Notes: generated by a model from the letters alone, not told the origin. Positions 15,657 through 24,798 are shown, counted from the first letter of the stretch. The stretch: 64,000 nucleotides of DNA from Streptomyces sp. NBC_00353 (GCF_036108815.1 NZ_CP107985.1:8925501-8989500), one strand, 5' to 3'. Numbers and translations: made by a program.

Positions 15657-18068
15657 CTACCGGTGCTCGTGCACCCGCACCACCCGCAGCGCGGGCGAGC
15701 GTGCGATGTCCTTCTCGCAGAACCGGGAGGTCACCCAGCGCTCACCCGAGTAGAGCTCGGTCTGGTCGCTGAAGTGCGGAGACCTCGGGTTCGAGGACTG
15801 GGAGTACGTCAACAGGGTCCGGGCCACCGGGCACTTGGAGCCGTCCCAGCCGACCGCCTGGACATAGCTGGAGCCGGCCGACACCTCCGTGTAGCCGCCA
15901 CCTGCCGCGTCCCACACCGGCTCCGTCTTGTTCCAGATACCGAGGGACTCCGTACCGCCGCCGACCGGGATGCGCTTCCCGTTCCGTACGACTCCCTGGT
16001 GGTCGCCGAGCGGTGCGTCCAGGGCGATCCCGGCCGCGCGCAACTCGGCGACCGCATCGGCGAGCGCCGAAGTGACGCCCGGAGCGGAGGTGTTCAGCGT
16101 GTTCGGGGTACGGACCGGGTCCGCGGCGGAGAAGGGCACCTTCCACAGTTCAGCCGATGGCACCGTGGTGGCCCTGCGCCAGAACCGGTCGAAGAGCAGC
16201 GCGCCCCGGCTGTCGGTGTCGACCTTCCGGTCCCAACGGGCAAGCACACCGCACGCCGCCGACACATCGACCGCTGTCCCGTCGCTCCCGACGGCACGCC
16301 CGCCGGGCAGCGCGGCGCAGGCGCGCGCCAGGTCGGCCGCGGCCAGATCTCCTGCCGGGGCGCGGTTCGCGTACTGCTGGTCCTGCAGGTCGCCGACGGT
16401 GAGCCGGCCCTTCGCCGCCATCGCCGACACATCCTCGATCGCCCCCCGGGTCCGCATCGACCGTGGCGCGGCGACCGTACCGAAGACCCGCTCGAAGCCG
16501 GTCAGCGGAGCGTCGGCGTTGGTCAGCCAGGCGCTGTCGTTGGAGTTCTCGACGTACGGGGCGTCCTTGACGGTCGGCATCCGGCCCGGCCCGAAGATGC
16601 CGGGCTGCACCGCGTCCGGGTCCGAACCGAGCGCACAGTCGCTCCTCGAACCGTCCAGCACCGCGAGCCCCGACGACGGGTACGTCGCCCGGCCCAGCGG
16701 GGTGGAGCACCGCTGCGCGAGCTCGTCCGTGATCCTCGGCAGCACCTGCGACTGGGAGAAGAACGAGTGCCCCGACGAATCGGCCGCGATGGTGTTCACC
16801 CACGGCAGCCCCTGGGTACGCCGCAACGTGGTCTGGATGTCCGCGGTGCTGCGGGCCCTGCTGAACCCGAGACCGGTGTCCGGGGACCGCAGATTCGTGG
16901 CGTTCGGGTCATTGAGCGCGTACGCGGTCGTCGCCGTCCACGGCAGCGGCAGCCCGGCACCGAGCGAGGTGACGACCGGACCGTACCGGGTCCACCACTG
17001 CGTGCGGGTCACCGCGGCGCCGCCCTTCACGGCCACCGAGACCGTGCGTTTCACCATGCGCTCCGGCAGCCCGTCCACCAGATACACGGTCGGATCCGCC
17101 GGGTCGAGGGTCAGCTGGTGCAGATTGAGGGTGACACCGGTGGCGACCGTGTGGCTCCACGCGATGTTCGCGTTGTGCCCGATCGACACGGTCGCCGATC
17201 CGAGCAGCGAACCGCCCGCCACATTCAGCTCCCCGGGGATGGTCTGCTGAGACTGCCAGAACCGCCGCCCGCCCTGCCACGGGTAGTGCGGATTGCCCAG
17301 CAGCAGCCCACGCCCGTTCGCCGTCGAACTGCCGCGGAACGCGACCGCGTTGGAGCCCATGTCCGCGTTCTGCGTGGACAGCAGCCGCTGCGCCGCCTGC
17401 GCGGCGTCGTCCGGCGGGACACCTGGCGACGCGGCCGCGCCCGTGGGCGGCTGTGCCGCTGTGATGCCGTCGATACCGCGGCCCTGACCGCCCAGCACGG
17501 AGAGCGCGAAGGCGCGGGTCGTGACATCCAGGGCCGTCACCGGCCGGACCCAGTCGGCGTCCCGACAGGCCGGATCAGTGATCCGGTTCTGGGCCAGCCA
17601 GGCGTTGTACCCGGCCGCCCAGCCGCGCTCCAGCTCCTTCACCTCATGGCTCTGACCTGCCGGAGCGGGCACCTTCAGCAGTTTCTCGACGGTGTGGCTG
17701 TCGCGTATCCCGCGGAAGTAGAGATCGCTGGAGAGATTCTTCGTCGCGGAGGACAGCGAACCGTCCGGCGCCGCGTCCGGACCGAAGTACCTCGACCGCT
17801 CGCCGCGCAGCGTCACGAAGCCGTCGGCGAGCGTGCACACCTGGTCGGCGGCCTGCGCCCAGCCGTTGCCGAACCCGAGATCCGCGTAGTCCTTCGCCAC
17901 GATGTGCGGGATGCCGTACTCGGTGTAGCGGATCACGGCGGACAGCCCGCCGCCCGACGGGTGTTGGCCGTGCGAGGGAGCGGCGGCCGCCGGTGGCAGG
18001 GACGCCGACACGGTGAACAGAGCGAGACCGGATACCGCGAGAAGTCTCAGACGGTTTCGGAGGGGCAA
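15657..18068 (-). CDS. Secreted penicillin-acylase-family (Ntn) amidohydrolase
   Basis: TTG 18068 is chosen because a strong SD (GGGAGGA) precedes it and the product then begins with a clean signal peptide (PLRNRLRLLAVSGLALFTVSASLPPAAAA). The frame remains open upstream to ATG 18164. The 803-residue precursor matches acylases that cleave themselves into alpha and beta chains: an alpha segment IRYTEYGIPHIVAKDYADLGFGNGWAQAADQ, a linker rich in Pro/Ala, and the beta-chain start DMGSNAVAFRGSSTANGRGLLLGNPHYPW with Ser as the likely N-terminal nucleophile. Relatives are aculeacin A acylase and acyl-homoserine-lactone acylases, so release of a fatty acyl chain from a lipopeptide or lactone is likely. 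Confidence 0.88.
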   Translation of the reverse strand: MPLRNRLRLLAVSGLALFTVSASLPPAAAAPSHGQHPSGGGLSAVIRYTEYGIPHIVAKDYADLGFGNGWAQAADQVCTLADGFVTLRGERSRYFGPDAAPDGSLSSATKNLSSDLYFRGIRDSHTVEKLLKVPAPAGQSHEVKELERGWAAGYNAWLAQNRITDPACRDADWVRPVTALDVTTRAFALSVLGGQGRGIDGITAAQPPTGAAASPGVPPDDAAQAAQRLLSTQNADMGSNAVAFRGSSTANGRGLLLGNPHYPWQGGRRFWQSQQTIPGELNVAGGSLLGSATVSIGHNANIAWSHTVATGVTLNLHQLTLDPADPTVYLVDGLPERMVKRTVSVAVKGGAAVTRTQWWTRYGPVVTSLGAGLPLPWTATTAYALNDPNATNLRSPDTGLGFSRARSTADIQTTLRRTQGLPWVNTIAADSSGHSFFSQSQVLPRITDELAQRCSTPLGRATYPSSGLAVLDGSRSDCALGSDPDAVQPGIFGPGRMPTVKDAPYVENSNDSAWLTNADAPLTGFERVFGTVAAPRSMRTRGAIEDVSAMAAKGRLTVGDLQDQQYANRAPAGDLAAADLARACAALPGGRAVGSDGTAVDVSAACGVLARWDRKVDTDSRGALLFDRFWRRATTVPSAELWKVPFSAADPVRTPNTLNTSAPGVTSALADAVAELRAAGIALDAPLGDHQGVVRNGKRIPVGGGTESLGIWNKTEPVWDAAGGGYTEVSAGSSYVQAVGWDGSKCPVARTLLTYSQSSNPRSPHFSDQTELYSGERWVTSRFCEKDIARSPALRVVRVHEHR

Positions 18069-18167
18069 GGGTCCTCCCAACTGTGCGTGCACGAAAGGCG
18101 GTTGCTCGGATCTTCCGAGACGCCACGCGCAACTCAGCCAGCACCCGCGTGCCCCTGTCAACATCGT

Positions 18168-18204
18168 GGCCGGGATCCGAACCCTTGACCACCGGGTCCC
18201 GGCC
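18168..18204. promoter_or_regulatory. Inverted repeat in the divergent acylase/fadD promoter
   Basis: GGCCGGGATCCG (18168-18179) and CGGGTCCCGGCC (18193-18204) form a 12-bp inverted repeat with one mismatch, 15 bp before the acyl-CoA synthetase start. It could be an operator or an mRNA hairpin. TTGACC at 18185-18190 inside the spacer resembles a -35 element. Confidence 0.35.
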
Positions 18205-18219
18205 GCACAGGATCACGCC

Positions 18220-19728
18220 ATGACAGGTGTACGCAGCTCCACAGTCGACGGCGTCGTGACGCGCAGCGCCCGGCGCACTCCCGAGCGCACCGCCGTGCGG
18301 TACGCCGAGCGGTCCTGGACCTATCGGGCGCTCGACACCGCGGTCAGCACCGCGGCGGCCGTCCTCCGCGACGGACACGGCCTGCACCCCGGCGACCGGG
18401 TCGCCTCCTACGCGCACAACTCCGACGCGTACCTGATCGCGTACCTCGCCTGCGCCCGCGCCGGCCTCGTCCATGTGCCGGTCAATCAGAACCTCACCGG
18501 CGACGACCTGACGTACATCCTGCAGCAGTCGGGCAGCGCCCTCGTCCTTACCGATCCGGACCTTGCCGACCGGATCCCGGCCGGTTTCGCCGTACGTCCG
18601 CTGCGCGACGCTCCGCACTCCCTCCTCGGTGAACTCGCCACCCCGCGCCCGTTCACCGCCGAGCGCGAACCGGCAGCCGGCGACCTGGTGCAGCTGCTCT
18701 ACACATCGGGCACCACCGCGCTCCCCAAGGGCGCGATGATGACGCACGGCGCCCTCGTCCACGAGTACGTCAGCGCGATCACCGCCCTCGATCTGCGCCC
18801 CACCGACCGGCCCGTCCATTCGCTGCCGCTGTACCACTCCGCGCAGATGCATGTGTTCCTGCTGCCGTACCTCGCGGTCGGCGCGGAGAACACCATCCTC
18901 GACGCGCCCGAAGCGGGCCGGATCTTCGACCTCGTCGAGGCCGGGCAGGCGGACAGTCTGTTCGCCCCGCCGACCGTCTGGATCGGTCTCGCCAACCACC
19001 CGGAGTTCGCCACCCGCGACCTCGGCGGGCTGCGCAAGGCGTACTACGGGGCGTCGATCATGCCGGTTCCGGTGCTGGAACGGCTCCGTGAGCGATTGCC
19101 CGCGCTCGCCTTCTACAACTGCTTCGGGCAGAGCGAGATCGGCCCGCTCGCCACCGTCCTCGGGCCCGACGAGCACGAGGGCCGGATGGACTCCTGCGGC
19201 CGGCCGGTGCTCTTCGTCGAGGCGCGAGTCGTCGACGAGCACGGCAAGGAGGTCCCCGACGGGACGGCGGGCGAGATCGTCTACCGCTCCCCGCAGCTGT
19301 GCGAGGGCTACTGGGACAAGCCGGAGGAGACCGCCGAGGCGTTCCGCGACGGCTGGTTCCACTCCGGCGATCTGGCGGTCCGGGACCCGGAGGGCTTCTT
19401 CACCGTCGTCGACCGGGTGAAGGACGTCATCAACTCCGGTGGTGTCCTCGTCGCCTCCCGCCAGGTCGAGGATGCCCTCTACACCCACCCCGCCGTCGCG
19501 GAGGCAGCCGTCGTCGGGCTGCCCGACGAGCGCTGGATCGAGGCCGTCACCGCCGTCGTGGTCCTGCGCGCGGACGTCACGGAACAGCAGCTGCTCGACC
19601 ACGTGCGGGAACGGCTCGCCCACTTCAAGGCGCCGAAGAGGGTCCTCTTCGTGGACGAGCTGCCGCGCAACGCCAGCGGGAAGATCCTCAAGCGCGAGCT
19701 CAGGGACCGGTTCGCGCTCCCTGGGTGA
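18220..19728 (+). CDS. Acyl-CoA synthetase (FadD-like)
   Basis: Start at ATG 18220 with AGGAT as SD; product 502 residues. ANL adenylation motifs are intact: LLYTSGTTALPKGAMMTH, YYGASIMP, FYNCFGQSEIGP, GWFHSGDLAVRDPEGFFTVVDRVKDVINSGGVLVASRQVE, and the catalytic Lys in LPRNASGKILKRELRD. It should make an acyl-CoA from a fatty or aromatic acid in the cytosol. The gene is divergent from the secreted acylase. If that enzyme releases a fatty acid outside the cell, this ligase could activate it, which is inference from context only. Confidence 0.9.
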   Translation: MTGVRSSTVDGVVTRSARRTPERTAVRYAERSWTYRALDTAVSTAAAVLRDGHGLHPGDRVASYAHNSDAYLIAYLACARAGLVHVPVNQNLTGDDLTYILQQSGSALVLTDPDLADRIPAGFAVRPLRDAPHSLLGELATPRPFTAEREPAAGDLVQLLYTSGTTALPKGAMMTHGALVHEYVSAITALDLRPTDRPVHSLPLYHSAQMHVFLLPYLAVGAENTILDAPEAGRIFDLVEAGQADSLFAPPTVWIGLANHPEFATRDLGGLRKAYYGASIMPVPVLERLRERLPALAFYNCFGQSEIGPLATVLGPDEHEGRMDSCGRPVLFVEARVVDEHGKEVPDGTAGEIVYRSPQLCEGYWDKPEETAEAFRDGWFHSGDLAVRDPEGFFTVVDRVKDVINSGGVLVASRQVEDALYTHPAVAEAAVVGLPDERWIEAVTAVVVLRADVTEQQLLDHVRERLAHFKAPKRVLFVDELPRNASGKILKRELRDRFALPG

Positions 19729-19824
19729 CAGCGCGCCGCGGCCGATGTCGACGACGGGCCCCGACACCGCGGCGGCCTGGGCAGAGGCCAGGAACACCGC
19801 GGTGTTCGTCGCGTCCGCCGGGGG
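19729..19824 (-). pseudogene. Relic of a short-chain dehydrogenase C-terminus
   Basis: The minus-strand frame gives PPADATNTAVFLASAQAAAV followed by SGPVVDIGRGAL, which matches the C-terminal end of SDR oxidoreductases (pattern: A.aVaFLaSd.A.fvtGqvl.VdGG). Nothing upstream in this frame continues the SDR fold because the paaK-type gene ends at 19863, and no stop follows the tail before the antisense of fadD. I read it as about 32 codons left from a deleted gene that lay downstream of the phenylacetate-CoA ligase on the same strand. Confidence 0.5.
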
Positions 19825-19862
19825 CGAACGGCGCCGCTCCCCGGCGGCTCGACGACCGGCGC

Positions 19863-21152
19863 TCAGCGCCCGCCGCGCTCGTCCACGATCCGCTTGAACT
19901 TGCCGACCGACCGTTCCAGCGTCTCGGGGTCGACGATCTCGACCCCCACCGACACCCCGATGCCCTTCTTGACGGCCGTCGCGATCGCGAGCGCGGCCGC
20001 CGCCCGCTGGGCCGGCGTCGATTCCGCCCGCGCCTCCGCCCGCACCGTCAGCGCGTCGAGCCGGCCCTCGCGGGTCAGCCGGAGCTGGAAGTGCGGCGCC
20101 ACCCCAGGCGTACGCAGCACGATCTCCTCGATCTGGGTCGGGAAGAGATTCACCCCGCGCAGGATCACCAGGTCGTCGCTGCGCCCGGTGACCTTCTCCA
20201 TCCGCCGGAAGACCCTGGCCGTACCGGGCAGCAGCCGGGTCAGATCCCGGGTCCGGTAGCGGATCACCGGCATGGCCTCCTTGGTGAGCGAGGTGAAGAC
20301 GAGCTCACCCTCCTCGCCCTCCGGCAGCACCTCACCGGTCAGCGGGTCGACGACCTCCGGATAGAAATGGTCCTCCCAGATGTGCAGTCCGTCCTTCGTC
20401 TCGACGCACTCCTGGGCGACACCCGGGCCGATCACCTCCGACAGGCCGTAGATGTCGACCGCGTCGATGGCGAACCGCTCCTCGATCTCCCGGCGCATCT
20501 CCTGCGTCCACGGCTCGGCGCCGAATATCCCGACCTTCAGCGATGTCGTACGCGGATCGACGCCCTGCCGCTCGAACTCGTCGAGAAGCGTGAGCATGTA
20601 CGACGGCGTGATCATGATGATCTCCGGCCGGAAGTCCTGGATCAGCTGCACCTGACGGGCAGTCATGCCGCCGGACGCGGGGATGACTGTGCAGCCGAGC
20701 CGCTCCGCTCCGTAGTGTGCCCCGAGACCGCCGGTGAACAGGCCGTATCCATATGCCACATGGACCTTCTGCCCCGGGCGGCCGCCCGCTGCCCGGATCG
20801 AGCGGGCGACCACATCCGCCCAGGTGTCGAGATCCGCCTGGGTGTAGCCGACGACGGTGGGGCGGCCCGTGGTCCCGCTGGACGCATGGATGCGCCGTAC
20901 CTGGTCCTCCGGCACCGCGAACATGCCGAACGGATAGTTGTCCCGCAGATCGGTCTTCGTCGTGAACGGGAAGCGGGCAAGGTCGGCGAGGCTGCGGCAG
21001 TCGTCCGGGCGCAGCCCCGCCGCGTCGAACGCCGCACGGTAGAAGCCGACGTGGTCGTACGCATGGTGAAGTGTGGCGCGCAGACGTTCCAGCTGCAGCG
21101 CCTCCAGCTCCTTGCGGTCGAGCCGTTCCGCCGCGTCCAGCAGAGCCGTCAT
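19863..21152 (-). CDS. paaK: Phenylacetate-CoA ligase
   Basis: ATG 21152 (GAGGGAGA as SD) gives the usual family length, 429 residues; the frame is open 99 bp further upstream. The protein starts TALLDAAERLDRKELEALQLERLRATLHHAYDHVGFYR, the PaaK N-terminal fold. It then shows the adenylate motif HASSGTTGRPTVVGYT, AYGYGLFTGGLGAHYGAERLG, YGLSEVIGPG and a C-terminal domain ending TLERSVGKFKRIVDERG with the catalytic lysine. It converts phenylacetate, CoA and ATP to phenylacetyl-CoA. No paaABCDE epoxidase genes are in the window, so it is an isolated ligase or feeds a distant pathway. A TetR-type operator sits 26 bp upstream. Confidence 0.9.
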   Translation of the reverse strand: MTALLDAAERLDRKELEALQLERLRATLHHAYDHVGFYRAAFDAAGLRPDDCRSLADLARFPFTTKTDLRDNYPFGMFAVPEDQVRRIHASSGTTGRPTVVGYTQADLDTWADVVARSIRAAGGRPGQKVHVAYGYGLFTGGLGAHYGAERLGCTVIPASGGMTARQVQLIQDFRPEIIMITPSYMLTLLDEFERQGVDPRTTSLKVGIFGAEPWTQEMRREIEERFAIDAVDIYGLSEVIGPGVAQECVETKDGLHIWEDHFYPEVVDPLTGEVLPEGEEGELVFTSLTKEAMPVIRYRTRDLTRLLPGTARVFRRMEKVTGRSDDLVILRGVNLFPTQIEEIVLRTPGVAPHFQLRLTREGRLDALTVRAEARAESTPAQRAAAALAIATAVKKGIGVSVGVEIVDPETLERSVGKFKRIVDERGGR

Positions 21153-21177
21153 CCCGATCTCCCTCGTCCCGAGCAGA

Positions 21178-21195
21178 CGACCGATCATTCGGTCG
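21178..21195. promoter_or_regulatory. PaaR-like TetR operator before paaK
   Basis: CGACCGATCATTCGGTCG has perfect 7-bp arms (CGACCGA/TCGGTCG) around four bases and lies just upstream of the ligase start. Its core fits the ACCG-NN-CG-NN-CGGT pattern that I recall for actinobacterial PaaR, except for one central base. No TetR gene is in the window. Confidence 0.6.
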
Positions 21196-21341
21196 ATCGT
21201 ACGGGAGCAGTAATTCAGGATGATCCGCAGCCTGGCAAGGGGGGGTGGCACAATCGTGCGCGCCGGAGCCGAACCGCGGCGCCGATTCGCTCACACCGAA
21301 CACCGGTGCAGCCCGGCGCGGTGCCTGTTTGGATGACGTGC

Positions 21342-22865
21342 ATGCCCTTCTTTCACACGTATGACGGGACCGAGCTCACCTACCACCTCCAGGGTGAGGG
21401 CGAGCCACTGATCTGTGTGCCCGGTGGGCCGATGCGGGCCGCCGTCTACCTCGGTGACCTGGGCGGACTCTCCGCCTACCGGCAGCTGGTGCTGCTCGAT
21501 CTGCGAGGGACGGGCGACTCGGCGGTGCCCGACGACCCCGCGACGTACCGCTGCGATCGCCTCGTCGACGACGTCGAGGCGCTGCGCGTGCACCTGGGCC
21601 TGGAGCGCATCGATCTGATGGGCCACTCCGCGTCCGGCAACCTGGTCGAGCTCTACGCCGCCCGGTATCCGCAGCGGCTGCGCTCGCTCACGCTCGTCAC
21701 CCCGGGAGCCCGGGCCGTCGGAGTGGAGATGACCGACCGGGACCGGACCGACGCCTTCGCGCTGCGCAGCGGTGAACCCTGGTACGAGGCCGGAGTTTCC
21801 GCACTGAAGGAGATCCAGGCAGGCCACGGCGGGAGCGAGCAGTGGGCGGCGGTCGAGCCGTTCGCCTACGGACGGTGGGACGCCGCAGCCCGGACGCACG
21901 CGGCCGGGCAAGCGACACAGCGCAATGCCCGGGCGATGGCCGTCTACTACCAGGACGGCGCCTTCGACACGGCGGCCACGGTTGCCGCACTGCACAACCT
22001 GCCGGTCCCGGTGCTCGTCCTCGCGGGGGAGTACGACGCAGGACCGACCCCCGACCGCGCCGCCGAACTGGCCGCGCTCTTTCCGCAGGCCGAGTTCGCC
22101 GTGCAGCGCGGTGCCGCACACTTCCCGTGGCTCGACGGCCCCGGCGCGTTCGTCCGTACCGTCCGTGCGTTCCTCGACCCCGAGGTGCACAGCGTCCAGG
22201 CCTGCGGCATACGGCTCGCGTATCGCGTCTGGGGCGATCCGTCCGCCCCACCCGTCGTCCTCGCCCATGGACGGGGCGGCAACAGCCGGGACTGGACGGA
22301 GATCGCTGAACAACTCGCCGCCGACCACCGGGTGTACGCACTCGACTTCCGCGGCCACGGCCTCAGCGACTGGACCGGCCGCTACTCCTTCGAGCTGTTC
22401 CGCGACGATCTGCACGCCTTCATGGAGGCCCGCAATCTGGCCGGCGCCACCGTCGTCGGGCACTCGATGGGCGGCGCCGCCGCCTATCTCCTCGCCGAAC
22501 AGGAACCCGGGCTGATCGGCAGACTCGTCGTCGAGGAAGCCCCGACGCTCATCCCGCTCGACCCGCCCCGTCCACCTGCCGAACGCCCGGACGAGGAACT
22601 CGACTTCGACTGGCCCGTCGTCCCGTCGATCGACGCCCAGCTCAACGACCCCGATCCGACGGGCCGTGAGCGCCTCGGCGACATCACCGCCCCGACACTC
22701 GTCATCGGCGGGGGACCGGGCAGCCACCTCCCACAGGAGCAACTCGCCCGGATGGCACAGCAGATCCGCGACTGCCGGTTCGTCACCATCGACGCCGGAC
22801 ATCTCGTCCACGCCGCCCGGCCCGCCGAATTCCTGGCGGCGCTGCGGTCGTTCGGCATGGACTGA
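21342..22865 (+). CDS. Tandem alpha/beta-hydrolase protein (two domains)
   Basis: The product is 507 residues from ATG 21342; ATG 21333 three codons earlier is equally possible and no SD is visible, so it may be translated from a leaderless message. Domain 1 (about 1-282) has an oxyanion region CVPGGPM, nucleophile motif GHSASGN, acid AGEYDAGPT and catalytic His in GAAHFPW. Domain 2 (about 287-507) has ALDFRGHGLSDW, nucleophile GHSMGGAAA and His in DAGHLVHAA; its acid residue is less clear because the usual position reads GGGPGSH. Two complete catalytic folds in one chain are uncommon. Substrates are unknown; esters, lactones or amides are possible. Confidence 0.85.
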   Translation: MPFFHTYDGTELTYHLQGEGEPLICVPGGPMRAAVYLGDLGGLSAYRQLVLLDLRGTGDSAVPDDPATYRCDRLVDDVEALRVHLGLERIDLMGHSASGNLVELYAARYPQRLRSLTLVTPGARAVGVEMTDRDRTDAFALRSGEPWYEAGVSALKEIQAGHGGSEQWAAVEPFAYGRWDAAARTHAAGQATQRNARAMAVYYQDGAFDTAATVAALHNLPVPVLVLAGEYDAGPTPDRAAELAALFPQAEFAVQRGAAHFPWLDGPGAFVRTVRAFLDPEVHSVQACGIRLAYRVWGDPSAPPVVLAHGRGGNSRDWTEIAEQLAADHRVYALDFRGHGLSDWTGRYSFELFRDDLHAFMEARNLAGATVVGHSMGGAAAYLLAEQEPGLIGRLVVEEAPTLIPLDPPRPPAERPDEELDFDWPVVPSIDAQLNDPDPTGRERLGDITAPTLVIGGGPGSHLPQEQLARMAQQIRDCRFVTIDAGHLVHAARPAEFLAALRSFGMD

Positions 22866-22900
22866 GACGGCGGCGACGGGTCCCGACGGACTCCGGGGGG

Positions 22901-24529
22901 TCAGCCGCGGCTGAGCAGAGTGGCCAGCACCTCGTGCAGGGTCGCCTCCGGGTCGGGTACGGAACCGGCCGACCGCCAAGCCACGAAGCCGTCGGGGCGC
23001 ACCAGCACCGCGCCCTCGGCGGTCGTACCGTGGGCCTCGGCCCAGTCCGCCCCGTTCTCCGGCTCCAGATCGGATCCGGAGCCGATACCGAAGGCGTCGA
23101 GCCGCACCGACAGCCGGTCGGCGACGCGCACGGCCGCACGACGCCACGCCACATCCGAGCCGTCGAAGAGCAGCACGAACGAACGCTCGTACAGATCCAG
23201 TGTGGACTTGCGCTCACCGGACTGACGGACCCACAGATGCGGGGCCCGGGAGCCGGGATCACCCGTCAGCTGCAATCCGCGCGGTACCACGGGCTGCTCG
23301 GGGTCGGCGCCCACCACGGCGCCACGGACATAGCGGTAGCCCAGCGCCACGGGCAGCAGGCCGCCCTGCTTCCCGCCGCCCGCGCCGGGAGGCGGGGCAT
23401 AGCCGGGGTGGCTGTGTTCCGCGGAACGGGCGGAGGCCCGCTCGCTCGTCGCCCGGGCCACCGGCAGCCGCTCCGCCTCGTACGTGTCCAGCAGTCCCGG
23501 ACCGGCCTCGCCACGCAGCACGGCGGCGAGCTTCCAGGCGAGGTTGTGCGCGTCCTGGATACCGGTGTTGGAGCCGAACGCCCCGGTGGGGGACATCTCG
23601 TGGGCCGAGTCGCCGGCGAGGAACACCCGGCCGGAGCCGTACCGGTCGGCGACGCGCTCCGCGGCGTGCCACGGGGCCTTGCCGGTGATCTCCACATCGA
23701 TGTCCGGGGCGCCCGTCGCCCGGCGGATGTGGTCCGCGCACCGCTCGTCGGTGAAGTCCTCGAGGGTCTCGCCCTGTTCGGGCTTCCACGGTGCGTGGAA
23801 CACCCAGTCCTGCTCGTTGTCCACGGGCAACAGCGCGCCGTCCGCCGCCGGGTTGGTGAGGTAGCACACGATGAACCGCCGGTCGCCCAGTACGTCGGCG
23901 AGCTTCTTGGACCGGAAGGTGATGCTGACGTTGTGGAACAGGTCGCCGGGGCCCGACCGGCCGATCCGCAGCTGCTCCCTGATCGGACTGCGCGGTCCGT
24001 CGGCCGCGATGAGGTAGTCGGCGCGGACGGTGGTGTGCTCACCGGTCTCCCGGTTCTTCAGCACTGCGTCCACCGTTGACCCGTTCGAGTCGAAACTCAG
24101 CAGCTCGGTGGAGAACCTCAGGTCACTGCCCTGCTCACGCGCCTGGGCCAGCAGCACCGGCTCCAGATCGTTCTGGCTGCACAGGCACCAGCCGCTCGGG
24201 CTGAACCGGGCGAGTCCGCCGCCCGGGTCGATCTCCTTGAACAGCCACTCCTGGTCGTCGCCGGTCAGCGAGCCCGCCTGCAGGATGCCATGGTTGTCCG
24301 CGAGGACCGAGGCTGCCTCCCGGATCCGCTGCTCCACCCCCGCCGTGCGGAACACCTCCATGGTCCGGACGTTGTTGCCGCGCCCCCGCGGATGTGTAGA
24401 GGTGGCCGCGTGCTTCTCGACCAGCAGATGCTCGATGCCGAGCCTGCCGAGGAAGAGCGATGCGGACAGGCCCACCAGCGAGCCTCCCACGATGAGGACT
24501 GGTACGCGGTGGTCGACGTTCTCGTTCAT
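22901..24529 (-). CDS. whiE-ORFVIII: FAD-dependent polyketide hydroxylase, spore pigment (whiE ORFVIII type)
   Basis: This 542-residue flavoprotein starts at ATG 24529 behind GGGAGC. It has the FAD-binding GXGXXG-type motif VLIVGGSLVGLSASLFLGRLG, the DG motif YLIAADGPRSPIREQL and the GD motif GRVFLAGDSAHEMSPTGAFGSNTGIQDAHNLAWKLAAVL, followed by a thioredoxin-like C-terminal domain, the layout of PheA/TfdB aromatic hydroxylases. It is divergent from the pigment genes, as ORFVIII is in Streptomyces coelicolor. In that species its promoter depends on the sporulation sigma factor SigF. It should hydroxylate the aromatic polyketide late in spore maturation. Confidence 0.9.
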   Translation of the reverse strand: MNENVDHRVPVLIVGGSLVGLSASLFLGRLGIEHLLVEKHAATSTHPRGRGNNVRTMEVFRTAGVEQRIREAASVLADNHGILQAGSLTGDDQEWLFKEIDPGGGLARFSPSGWCLCSQNDLEPVLLAQAREQGSDLRFSTELLSFDSNGSTVDAVLKNRETGEHTTVRADYLIAADGPRSPIREQLRIGRSGPGDLFHNVSITFRSKKLADVLGDRRFIVCYLTNPAADGALLPVDNEQDWVFHAPWKPEQGETLEDFTDERCADHIRRATGAPDIDVEITGKAPWHAAERVADRYGSGRVFLAGDSAHEMSPTGAFGSNTGIQDAHNLAWKLAAVLRGEAGPGLLDTYEAERLPVARATSERASARSAEHSHPGYAPPPGAGGGKQGGLLPVALGYRYVRGAVVGADPEQPVVPRGLQLTGDPGSRAPHLWVRQSGERKSTLDLYERSFVLLFDGSDVAWRRAAVRVADRLSVRLDAFGIGSGSDLEPENGADWAEAHGTTAEGAVLVRPDGFVAWRSAGSVPDPEATLHEVLATLLSRG

Positions 24530-24551
24530 CAGTTGCTCCCGCTAGGACGCT

Positions 24552-24563
24552 GTGCAGATGCAC
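24552..24563. promoter_or_regulatory. Small inverted repeat upstream of the hydroxylase
   Basis: GTGCAGATGCAC has GTGCA/TGCAC arms and lies 22 bp before the hydroxylase start. A longer imperfect repeat (GAGCCGTTC 24581-24589, GAACGGTTC 24617-24625) is further upstream. Both are candidate control sites in the divergent pigment promoter region 24530-24798; neither matches a site I know. Confidence 0.3.
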
Positions 24564-24798
24564 TGTCCATGCCCTTGTGAGAGCCGTTCGGACGGCAGCC
24601 GGAGCCCTGCTCACCTGAACGGTTCATAAATCTCGCGTCAGCCGGACCAGCGTTTCACGATCGGTCACGGAGAGATGCCCGCGGTCCGGGGGCGGACCGT
24701 ACACATCCGCCGGGAGAAGCCCCGCTCCGATTCCACTCGACAACCGACGGCCGGCCGACCGATACGGCCACCGCACCGTCTCGAAGGAGAGCGCAACC

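Noticed and set aside
15351..18188. 945-codon plus-strand frame over the acylase
   Set aside because: It is antisense to the Ntn hydrolase, whose signal peptide, self-cleavage site and motifs are intact; long opposite frames are common at this GC content.
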